This document shows, one piece after another, positions 51,031-61,850 of a stretch of 64,000 nt of DNA. This stretch comes from Chamaea fasciata. Its lineage: Eukaryota; Chordata; Aves; Passeriformes; Sylviidae. Both the position numbers and the translations under genes were made by a program. Each line of letters begins with the position of its first letter. Positions within the stretch are counted from its first letter, which is position 1. The notes beneath the pieces were generated by a model. It had not been told where the DNA came from and did not search any database. It saw nothing but the letters and a program-made list of their open reading frames with translations. The stretch lies in NCBI GenBank assembly GCA_029207755.1, contig JARCOQ010000001.1:91933637-91997636 (forward strand), in the 5' to 3' direction.

Positions 51031-54000
51031 ATTTGCGCCAAGGGCTGTGTTTGACAGATTTAAGAGAATTGCGTGGAATTGAAATCGTATTTTCAGTGGG
51101 CAATACACAGAACTACAGTGAGTCAGTAACGTGGGGCCATGACTTTGATTAAAAGATTCACCCATCGTTCATTTGTGTGTATCAATCACTGAGGTTAATG
51201 GCATAATGTGGTTCATGTCACCTACCTCTGTTTTGTGTGCCCTGGAAATTTTGGAGATACTGCTATTTAAACAAAATTATGAAGTTTTTGTTGTCATCAA
51301 AACATTGTGGGTAGAAAGAGTGTCATTACTCAAACAAGTAGGGTTTTTTTTTTTTTCCCCTTCTGTTTTTTAAGAACTACTTTGACAACAAGCATTGGCT
51401 TATAAAGGACCTGGCTGGAAGGTGCCCCACTGTATGGTTTTTAAACAAAGCTTTTTTCATGCAGACATGCTTCAGTGAGAGCACCAGGTTGCGTTTTAAT
51501 TGCATCTTTCTGACTGCTTACTGAAAGTGTGATGTCCTGAAGGGTACTGATGAGTTCCAAATAGTAATACCATGATCTGTGCCATTACCACTTGGGAGAG
51601 TTTAGCTTTGTAGGCTGTAATTTAAATAAAAATGTAGAGCATGATGAGGAATACACAGTGATTGTGGAGAAACCATTTGTGCAAAGGCAGATTTTAATTG
51701 CTTTTGTAGAACATCAATAGTGATGTGGCTCAACATTAAAATCGACCCTGCTGGAGCAAGAGATTTTGTTACCATCAACTGGTTTTTGCTCTTACAAGAA
51801 AGTTTATTGCTGTTTTTGCTGTGTCTGTTCAAATGCTTTTGGGCATGCGGGGACTATTAGGTGTGTGAGATGATCTAGGACTTTAGACAGGTTTTGTAAT
51901 TATTTTTCTCAGTGTAGTTATTTCATTGATTTAATTTATACATTTGATAGAACTGACTATACTTATTATAACTGTCATTGTTATGACTATTTTGTAAGTA
52001 GCTCACAGAAACTGAATGGGAGATAAATAGTGGCACAGAAGAAGAAAACAAGCAATTGGGAGGAAACAGACTGGAAATCTCAGTAGCACAATTGTGCGTG
52101 CTCGTTGTTAAATGAGCCTGTGACGTGCACGGAAAAGGTGCCTTTTCTTCCAGACCCATATGTGCTCTTTTCCACACCTTGAGTGAATGACTGTCTTCCA
52201 GCATCCCTATTTTTCTGTCCTATTCACATTGATTAGACTCACCTGGACAGAGAATCCTTGTGGCTGGAAAATGTAAAGAGTATCTCATGATTTTGCACAC
52301 AGTGAGAAGTTCTGCTCAGCGTTTCACTCTAAGGCTAAATTTGTTCTTTTCAGCCTGCACACCCCAAAACATTAGGCAGGTTACTTGTGCTGCTGCAGCT
52401 GGCTCTGACAATCCTGCTATCAGCACTTCCCTTCCTCATAATGCAGCCTGTTTTATCTGATTCAAAATGTCTTTTCCCTTGGAAGTTTCTCTCCAGGATC
52501 TCCTGAGGTTTTGAGCAGAATCTTTGATCCTAATCAAATGCGTTTCTTCACAGAGAGGTGAGGACAGAAGGTCAGGGGAACTCTTCCTGTAGTCGGTTCT
52601 TAGTATTGTCCTTCTGAGCTGTGGAATTGTGGCTGGCATTTTGAGCTCACAGGAGATTCAACGTTCAGGCACTTTTTCAGAAACACAATAACATTGCATG
52701 ATCTCAGAATAAGCAGGGTGAAGCTATTGAATCGTGAAAAAAAAGAAATAGTGCCTTAAATAGGGCATTTCAAGTGCTTTTTGCTGTGAGAGAAGAAAAT
52801 ACTTTGGACATTTCAAAAATGTTCTTGAATACTAATATTCCGAATTTAACTTGGTGAAATTTTTACATGGACAGTAATTCCTTGTTAATAGCTATCTCTT
52901 GTTTTGTATGACTTCTTGTACAGTATGGTTTTAGTGCTTACAGATATTGTTAGGATTGAGTCATACACTGGAGACGTACCAAGAATAAAGAGGTATTGCA
53001 TGTTTAATGGAGAGAAAGTGGTGTATGAATTTTAGCAATGTGGGACACCTGCAGACCTTTTCTTGTTTTTCTTGTTTGCATATCTTGTTTTTGAAATTAC
53101 ATTAAATGAATTTTAAAAAGCTCCTGTCTTCACCTGTGTGACACTCACATTCCAGAGTCTTCCAAAGCAGTATTATTGTTGGATGGTAATTCCAAGTGCA
53201 ACACTTAGTAGTTCTCTGTGTTCCAAGCTACTTCCAAACATGCTGTATGCTTAGTAATGCCTGCACATTTCTATGGAGCTTTTTGATTTGGTATAGGGTG
53301 GAAAGTACCTTAATATGAAAGAGTTTTGAATGCAGAGACTGGATCAAACATACCACCTGCTATCAGCATCCTAATGGGACTGGATGGCTGGCCCAAGGCA
53401 TGGTGCAGTGATACATAGGGAAAAATCAGTAACTCTGACAGCATTAGTCTGAAATATTCCCTGTTCCTGCCTGTACCAGATGAAGGAGTTTTGCTGTTAC
53501 AGAACATTTCCATCTTCACTGATCTAGAAGAGGAATAATTTATATTAGTTGCTTGGTCAGGAGCAGGGCATATACCTTTCAGTTAGGTTTGACTTGTCTT
53601 CGCTCCCTGAATTTACTAGAGACAGAAAATGCCACTGATGACATTCAGGGACACCAATGTGCTGCTGGCCAGCTGGGGTTGGTTTGGGTGGGAGCATCCA
53701 CACAGCAGAGTCCTAAACCATTTAGTGTCCTTGTTTTTGCACTTGTGTGTGTCTGACAGCATGTGATTGCTCTGGGGAGCTTGGGAATTCCTTTGAAATC
53801 AGTCATGTCTGCAGTGGGACAGCATGTTTGTGCTGCAGGGCAGGGAGAAAAGATGGGAGAGGAGCTTATGGTCTGCCCTTGCTTGATGCTTCTTTCAGTC
53901 TTTATTACTGCTTTTGGTTCATCTTTACACTTCTTCCTTTAATTTTTCTTTGAAGAAGTGTTTTCCCTTCATAGGCTTTTACCTTCCTTCCCTTAGCTAC

Positions 54001-54490
54001 ACTGCTCCTATGTGCTATTTTTTCCAGTGCTAACCTTGAGGAAAGGAAACTCTCTATTCATTAAGAACCAAACAGTGGTGGAAGGAAATGTGTGCAAGAG
54101 TACATGAAATAGTGCTTAATCCTGTTCCCTAAAGATGCTGAAGGAGATCAGACAGGTTGGTGAGAGACATCTGAGAAGTGCAGAACAGTGCATTGGCAGC
54201 TGTGCTGTGAGGAAAAAAAGCGTCTTTCAGGAAATGGTGAATAACCTCTAAGCATAGTGATGTAACTGGGAAAGAGTGGGTAACAGAACCAGCAGAAAAC
54301 AATAGAAAATGTTGCTGCCAAGACTGGGGTTTCCTGCATCTTTGAGGATTTTCTGTAAAATAGTGGTTTTGAGCTGCTTGAGATATCTGCACTGAACTTG
54401 GAAGCTAATAGCTAAGAAATCTGTGTCTGGTTGGGAGTTGTGTTTCAGAGTCTCACTGTATAGCTCCAGTGGGGTATGCAGGGATGGGGA

Positions 54491-54509
54491 GGGACCCTTA
54501 GTGGGTCCC
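54491..54509. repeat. Perfect 7-base inverted repeat
   Basis: GGGACCC and GGGTCCC are separated by TTAGT, so a short stable hairpin could form. No T run follows it and no function is apparent. Confidence 0.7.
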
Positions 54510-57360
54510 CTCTTCCATCTTTCAAGCAGATATAATTTCCCAGCAGTTCTTGAGGGGTGCCAGCCTATGGACAGAATGAAACTGACTATTATAGTATAGA
54601 TTTACTTGTATCTGATATGATGCTGATAGCCAGGTAAAGTTTACTAAAATTTACTAAGCCAGGCTACTTCACCCCAACTTATTCTTGTAATTAACTAGGA
54701 AAGTACCCAGTCCCATTTAAGTCTGTTTGCTCCAATGGCGTTAGCATGCTTCTGTGGTTCTAGGTTGCAAGGATCTGATGTTAGCCGGAGGTTCACAGGA
54801 CATTTAATGCTATAATCTTATGAGAAAGAAATTCTATTACCTGTTCCCTTCATATGTTTCTCTTTCAAGCTTTCTCCATCAATCCTGAAGCATACATTTA
54901 TGATTAAAGGTATATGTACATGCAGGTAAAACTGTGCTACTTAGTGTCCTTTTTGACAAGTGAAAATACATACCTTGAAAATATTTTAATTTTGCATACT
55001 GAGTTATCAAACTGGACACATTTAAATGCCCTCTTTTAGCCTAACAAAAGGATTTAATATCCTGATTAATTCATTCCAATCTCATCCTTCTTGCAGATAG
55101 TGCCAAGTAATGTGAATTGCATCTACTGACTTCTATGTAAAGATGAGTTTAATATTAAACAGTTCTGAAAACCAGAGAGCTCTGATTTATTTTAAATTGT
55201 TCCTAGCTTGATTTCATTTGCACTTGCTGTGAGTGATTCTGTTCTGCAAGTGTCCTTGCTGGACTGGGTTAGTACTTCTGTTAAGTTGTAATCTGTATTA
55301 ATTATCTACTAATTAGTGAAAATCTGCTTGGAAGAATGACCTAAACCACTAATTAACTTTCTCAGGTTTTGTTTTGTTTTTTCTTAATGGAATTTTATCT
55401 GCTACTAGACTATGTGGAAGTAGAAAAGTTATTTTTATAGCAGAAACAGTTAATAGGCCTGGATCATTTAGGCTTTCCTATCTAAACTGGCTAGATCTGT
55501 TTGTCTTTAAGCTGTGTTTCAAAGCTTGCATTGTAGAGTGAGCCCTCAGAAAAGGAGTGGTGTTTGTTTGATAGCTGAGATGGAGCACTCATCATTATGG
55601 TAATAGACTTGTTATTAACTCAGTTTTCAAAAATGTTGTACAAAACTTAAAGAACAAAAAAAGGAAAGAAACAAAACAAACATGAAAAGAAAGACTTCTT
55701 TTAAGTTGGGACACCTGCTTTGCTTAGGTAAGTTATGCAACCTGTAAAGTCAGAGAGAAGGTAACTTAATCAGATAAAACGCTTTAGAAGTAAAGCTTAA
55801 TTGCAGTGCTTTGTCCCATTCCAAGCTTTGATAGGAGGTCATGAATGAGATTTAAAATTACTACTTTTTCTGTTTAACTTGATGTTGGTCTGGCCTTAAT
55901 AGTGCCGGTTAGACAATCTAAAAAAAAAGTTATTTAGCCTTTTCTGAGTTGAAAATTGCAAAGTATTTATTTTTAAGTTTTCTTGAAATAAGTATGAAGA
56001 AAAAAATATTTACAGCACGTGAAAAAGTATGATTCAGTGTTTATCAAGTTATGTTTTATTAATAGTAACAATTCTGTAAACAGATGCTTTAGTGATTACT
56101 TAAAATGAAACAAAATAGTCCTTGTATGGAGTAGGGAAAAGAGGATTTAAGGTCATGAATACTGCAATTGAGGGGGTTTTCTTCTTAAGAAAAATAATTA
56201 AGTGTGCCTGCCACACAAGTCACAGTAGTTGGATGTGCATGTGCTGCTTGCTTTCTGGAAGCATTGAACACTCTGCTAATAGTCATCTCCCACTAGAGGC
56301 ATTATTTTAGCCTCTGGTGTCTAGACTGAAAAGAACAGGCATGTTGTTATTCTTGAGTACTCCAGAGGTCTTATAAGGCTCATATTAATTCGAACTTCAG
56401 TGTCATTCAGGAGGAATATGGGAAGTATATTTTATGTGAGAATAAGCTGCAGGCCACAGATCTTGACTGCCAGGCCACAGATTTCCTGAGCTCAGGCTCA
56501 GGGTTGGGGTGGGTGTTAGCATTCAGTGGATCACATGGGAGATGGTCACAGAGCTGTGGTTTCTTTCCTGAATAAAGGAAATCTCTGACAATAGAAGAAG
56601 CTCAGTTTTATTCTCCCTCTAAGTTGTATTCTATCTGGAGAATGGCCTAATCTTGTGGGGTGTTTTTGGGGGTGGTTGCCTGTTTGAGTAATGCTCTCAG
56701 TATGAGAAAGGGAGAGCATGAGCTAAATTCCTGTTAGAGAGCAGTAACTTGCAGGACTTCTCCTTGTGAGGGTCTGTGTTCTAAGGAGATGAGGCCTCCC
56801 TGATTCTGCACTCTGAGATATTACCTGGGGAGGGGGGCAGGTTGATTTAGTGGTTTGTTGTTTTCATTTTGTTTTTTAAACTTAAGGATTGTTAACAATT
56901 CTAAGTGCGTGAATTTTAAGTTTTGGGTAACTTGTTGTTAAGCCTGATTTTTTCAAGACTGCTGTGAATCGTTCCACTGTATTTTCAGCCATAAATCCAA
57001 ATACACCTTTAATATGGCAATGTGGCAGAATATTTAAAAAAATTGATAAACTGGATTTTCCAAATAAACCACAGTATTAAGAAATACAAAAAGGAATGTT
57101 CTCTGTTTCTGATTTAAGGCATTCACTTTTGTTATACAAGTAAGTAAAATGGTGCCATGCTTGCAGCTCCTCACTGAAGTATTAGATTAGAAAATAACTG
57201 TGAGACAAGGATATTGCTGTTATTCTAAGGAAAAGATAGAAGTCAGTGATTTAGCAAATGCTAGCAGCGCAAGCACCATATTACTAAATTGACCACAGGA
57301 TGTAATGACATTTTTGTCAAATGCAATTGCAGAAGTAGTGCCTTTTGTTATCCTGTTGAC

Positions 57361-57414
57361 ATTATGATGTCTTCTATCAGTATTAACTATTATGTCTCCT
57401 ATTGGTATTAACCT
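57361..57414 (+). repeat. Imperfect tandem duplication, about 27 bases
   Basis: Two units that both read ATTATG..TCT..CTAT..GTATTAAC with small differences and a three-base gap between them. Confidence 0.7.
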
Positions 57415-58798
57415 TTATGCTATCAGGTCAGTCCTGCTCACTTGTTAATTAGATCACATTTTTGATTTAGAATTTTTATGTATCTTTAAAAAATTTGAGG
57501 AAGATGTTATTCTAGAAGTAGTTGGGTTTTTTCTAGGCTGTTGTTGCCATATCAAGGAAATAAATTAAGAGCATGAATGCCACATTATTCAAAAATTAGT
57601 TTATGACTCCTCAAAACAGGTGGTGAAGAAGGGCTCTGACTGATGAAGGAATTAGTTTTGCAAATAGCTGTTGGTAACATAAGTTAGGAGCTTTAGTGTA
57701 ACAGCTTTTAATTGATTTGAATTGGTCATAGGCTTTGCTGTGCTGGATGTAGCTCAACTTGCACTTTATAGTTTCATGCATTCCTCTCACCCCTATTTTA
57801 CTCACATCCTATTTTAGAGTTAGGTTTTTCTTTCCTGAAATATTTGGTGGATTGAAGCTGTAAGGTCTACCATCAGGGAGCTTTCCAAGTACAACAGACA
57901 CGTGCTTTCCCTTCTTGCCAATTTGAGTTGTTTTCCAACTCTATTCATGTATCTAACATGAACTTTCACTTGCTGTCTCTCACCTGCCTATGCTAGGCTT
58001 TCTGGTGTAAATGACACAGTCTTAGACTTAGAACTTGGGAACACTTAAGACTACCTTTTGCATTAATACACACCATTGTTTTGATTCTTCATTGTTAGTT
58101 CTTGCTTCAAAATATCAGTGTACCCTGTCATTTGCGCTCTGTAAATATAGGACTTGCCATGGTACGACTGATGTTGTAGGCAGTTGGTGAAATTATTTGT
58201 AGTTTACTCTCTGAGTATTAATGACTTCAGGAGAGTAGTTGTGAGACAGTTTTCTGACCTGCAGTTGTCCTGGTGTGGGAGGAATATGTGCAAATCTTAG
58301 TAGTCAGCTTAGCCATGGACAAGTGAGGATATGCTTTGCAGCACTTTCTCACTTACACGGTCAGGTAACCTTGAAATGTGTTGGTTCTCCATATAATAAG
58401 CTAAAAAAGTATTTAGCTGTTTATCACCTACTAATTTAGGTTTGAACGAAATTTTTGGGAACAATCTTTTGATCCTGCCATACAACTCATTTAAATATTA
58501 TTGCTATGTTGTTATTTGCTAGAGAATCTGAAAATGAGACTGCTTAGATAATTTTAATCATATAAAACAGAAAATGCAAGTGTGAAAAGATAATTGGATG
58601 AAATAATTTGCTCATTTTAGGATGATTTATTTTACCTGTCAGTATCTCTTTTTAAATGCTCCAGCTGGTGGAAATATATTATTACTTCTCATTTTCAGTT
58701 TTTGAAATATAAACACTACTTCTGAAGAAGAGGAAATCAAAACAGCTATGATGAGACTTGTTCTTTGTAATAACTGCATTGTTTTGTTTAATTTGAAG

Positions 58799-58919
58799 GT
58801 CATTCTGTGAGACTACTGGGTCAAAAAAAGGATAATGGAAAACGTTTAGGGGGAGCACGCCTGGATTTGCCAAAGATTAGGAAGAATCCACTGATAGAAA
58901 TAATTTCCATCAATACAGG
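58799..58919 (+). CDS. CDKAL1: CDKAL1 internal exon C (linker up to the radical-SAM motif)
   Basis: This 121-base exon starts by completing the glycine codon left by exon B, then reads [20 protein letters not shown] and continues [19 protein letters not shown]. It ends with two bases of a glycine codon (phase 2). The segment is the CDKAL1 linker between the MTTase domain and the radical-SAM core, about residues 173-213 in the human protein by recall. In the family the next residues are the CxxxCxxC that binds the catalytic 4Fe-4S cluster and SAM, so this exon stops directly before the catalytic motif. The acceptor is TTTGAAG after a T-rich but interrupted tract, weaker than those of the other two exons. 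The donor is GTAAGA. KDNGKR differs from the human KDNGRR that I recall, a conservative change. The following exon is not in the remaining 5.1 kb as far as I can see. Confidence 0.95.
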
Positions 58920-61229
58920 GTAAGAATCTTCCAGCTTACAAAACGTTCAGCACTGTGGAGGAATTCCTTTTATCTCTTCCTGCAGGTCTAGTGTACCATT
59001 CCTAAGCTACGCAGAAGGAGGCAGGATGACCATTTTTAAGTAGTTTAAGATGTTAAATTGGATTCATTTTGGAAAATAAATACTTGCTTATTTGGTTACA
59101 AAGAGAGAATTTATAGGGTTTTTTTTCCCCCCTCCATGTTTTTTTGATTTCTAAGATGGTAGTTCCAGAATATTGTTAGTTACTCATTATGATCTGTAAA
59201 CGTCATTAAGATCTGTCTGGTGTGATTGTCAGGCCAGATATATTAATGGCTGAATTAGATGCAGTTATTTCTGTCTTGCTTCTCTAACCTGTTTGTAAAG
59301 AGTCATCATGTATATGTTTCATTCTTAGATTCTTTTGAACAAGCTACTCTCTCCTGTCAATCAACTCTGGATGCCCATTTCCCCATGAGACTACAAGCAT
59401 TTTTCTGTTCTGTACTCCTACTATGAGGAATTCTATTTTAATCTTCCTTCCCTTGCTGCTTTCCTTTTATCAATGCCAGTTGGTATCCTTCCATTTTGTC
59501 AATTTATTGATAAAAAGAAACAAAACAGGACAACAAAAATCACACAAGTCTGCTTCCGATTTTCCCATTTTCTCCAACTTATGTAGTAATTTCCCTGGTG
59601 GTTAAATTTAAAATGCATTGCTCTTGGCATCCCAGGTAGGTGTGAACTTACTGTCTAGAATGAAAATTAGAAAGTGGTGTATCTCAGTTTTGAGTTTAGA
59701 TTAGCACGTTGATAAACATTTCATAGAGGAGTTTTGATACTATCTTCTTTCTTACTTGGTTGTCTTTTAGTGATGTGGCCTTCATAGTTGCTGTGAAACC
59801 TAGTATGCTGTTTAGGTCAGAATATCTGTTCAAGGCTTAAGGTGGTTATTTTTTCTTCCTCTGACTTCTCAGAAATATATGGGTGACATTTTGTCATATT
59901 GCTGAATTGTAATACCTTTTTAAATTGCAGTTTTGTTCATGGATTTTGGAGCCTGGGTATAAGCTTTTCAGTGTAGTTACTTCAAGTGTTCTAAATTCTT
60001 TACCTTATTTTCTTTCTAGTGAATGTCTTGTTTGTGCCCATCAAAATCCTTTTCATGATAAAAACCATTTTTTTTTTTACATTTGGCTGTGTCTGACTTT
60101 CAGATGGTAAAATTTTCCTTTTCCATTTATATTTATCGCAGTTTAATGTTATAATATCTGTCTAGTTGTAACTATTGTCAGGGTTGTAAGCTAATTGGGC
60201 TATGGTCTTGTTCATGTCTTTTGAAGTATAGTAATGGATTTAAGATAAGAAAATTAGAAATACTATTATTTCAAATATCAGATTATTACTAGTTTAATTA
60301 CAGAGGTTAATACAAGGGTACTGTAGGGTGTATACACTTAGCATTAGATGTCTGATGAGGGTAGCCACCATTTGAAACTTTTGTTTAATGTATTTTGAAC
60401 AGTTGTATTTTTTTACTGATTTTTGAAAAAACAGTTACTTCCCAAATTGATCAAATTGCAGACTGTTAACATCTCCTAAGAAGTTACTCTCAGAAACCCT
60501 TTCCTTTAAAACCTGATAGTTTACAAACAAAAATTACATTGTGTAGTAGTTCTTGCTGTTATCAGGTCAATTAAAATCTATTTTCTACCATAAGAAAATA
60601 TTAAAAAAATATTGGAAACCACAAAAATGTATCTATTTCATGGAGAAGAAATTCAAATATGAGTTGATAAGGCCAAAGCATTCTTAAAGCCACAAACAAG
60701 TTATTTGTATAAGACATCTAAATTAACTACTGTCTCAATCTATGTTATATTGCCTGCTGTCCTCTCCAGAAATACAGATTCTTGGGTTTTCCTGTCTTTC
60801 TATTCCCCTTCCCCCTTCCCATCCTCTCCAGCTGTGTATCGTAGGTGACTTTCTTGTGTATTGGTGTGGGTTTGAAAAACTAAGCATAGCTTTAAAATGC
60901 AGCAGGTCTCAGCAGGTTCTGAAAATATAAAAATGTAATGAACGAAGAACAGGACAACACAGATGTATTAGTCACTGTGATTTGACTGCTAATTTTATCA
61001 GCTTTGCCTTAGTAGTCTGGTTATGTCAATTTTTAGTACCAGCACCACATTGGACCTGAGTTTTCTCTGTGTAGAGACTGGAGAAAACTTTGAAGACTAG
61101 TTTTTGATACAGTGCTGTTTATTAAGAGGTGAGTTTGGATCTGACTAGGTGGTCTTAAAATAGTGAAAAAATACTTTGTTAAAAATAGCTATTTTCTCTT
61201 TTGTAATATTGTTTGTCCGATACTGTTAA

Positions 61230-61850
61230 ACAATAGTGCTTGGGAGCAGCATGAGCATGACCTCCGCTGTGAGGGAGGCCAAGAAGGGATGTGAGGGTGC
61301 CACCAGCACAGTCAGTGCCCACACCAACAGGACACCTGGTGCCATGGGGCCTGAGAGGTGCTGCAAAGCTGGGGGCTGGTAGTAGGACCCGTGAGCAGCC
61401 CCAGACATGGAAAATCCCATAATCACAGAATGTGCTGTGTTGGAAGGGACCCACAAGGGTCATAGAATCAAACTCTTAGCCCTGCACAGGACAGCCCTAA
61501 GAGTCACACCATGTGGCTGGGTGGTGAAATGGTCACCCACAACCTGGGTCTGTCCAGGGGCTCCAGTGTGGATCAAAAGGATATGAGATGGAGACAGGCC
61601 TGGGGAGAAGAGTACAAATAATGCAGGTCTGAGGAGAGGAGTGCAGGACTGGAGGCAGGCATGGTACTTAAGCTTAAGCCGGGTCTGGGCACAGAAGCCA
61701 GAGCTTCAGTGGGGCTGCTGGTGCAGACTGGGCTGTGGAGGCAGCAGCTGAGGCTGAGCAGGTCAGTGAGGGCCTGGGGGTGCCCACGGGGCTGTGGCAG
61801 GTGGTGCTGAATTACCATTTCCAGCTGGGGTTTTAATGAAACCTTGGCCT
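61230..61850. other. GC-rich block around an antisense CR1 tail
   Basis: About 600 bases rich in G and C compared with the surrounding intron. Only about 96 bases are explained by CR1. The rest is rich in GGCTG, CAGG and GTGC-type words, for example GGGGCTGCTGGTGCAGACTG. It gives minus-strand open frames (61,179-61,463; 61,573-61,917) with no recognised family. It may be a repeat I do not recognise, such as another LTR or a CR1 5' part, but this cannot be decided by eye. Confidence 0.5.
61421..61516 (-). mobile_element. CR1 LINE 3' tail, antisense
   Basis: On the + strand it reads AATCACAGAATGTGCTGTGT, TGGAAGGGACCCACAAGGGT, AACTCTTAGCCCTGCACAGG and ACAGCCCTAAGAGTCACACC. This is the reverse complement of a CR1 3' end with its ATTCTGTGATT tail. 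It resembles the 26.2 kb copy in subfamily and orientation. It is 5' truncated. Confidence 0.88.

Larger units (their letters stand above)
44683..58798 (+). other. CDKAL1 intron between exons B and C (14.1 kb)
   Basis: The intron begins GTAAGC and ends TTTGAAG. It contains a long CR1 copy at 46.3 kb, a TG microsatellite at 49.5 kb, a G15 run at 49.89 kb, a solo LTR at 49.95-50.81 kb and a CR1 tail at 50.9 kb. From 51.1 to 58.8 kb I saw only unique AT-rich sequence, a short hairpin at 54.5 kb and a small tandem duplication at 57.4 kb. No other exon was seen. Confidence 0.9.
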
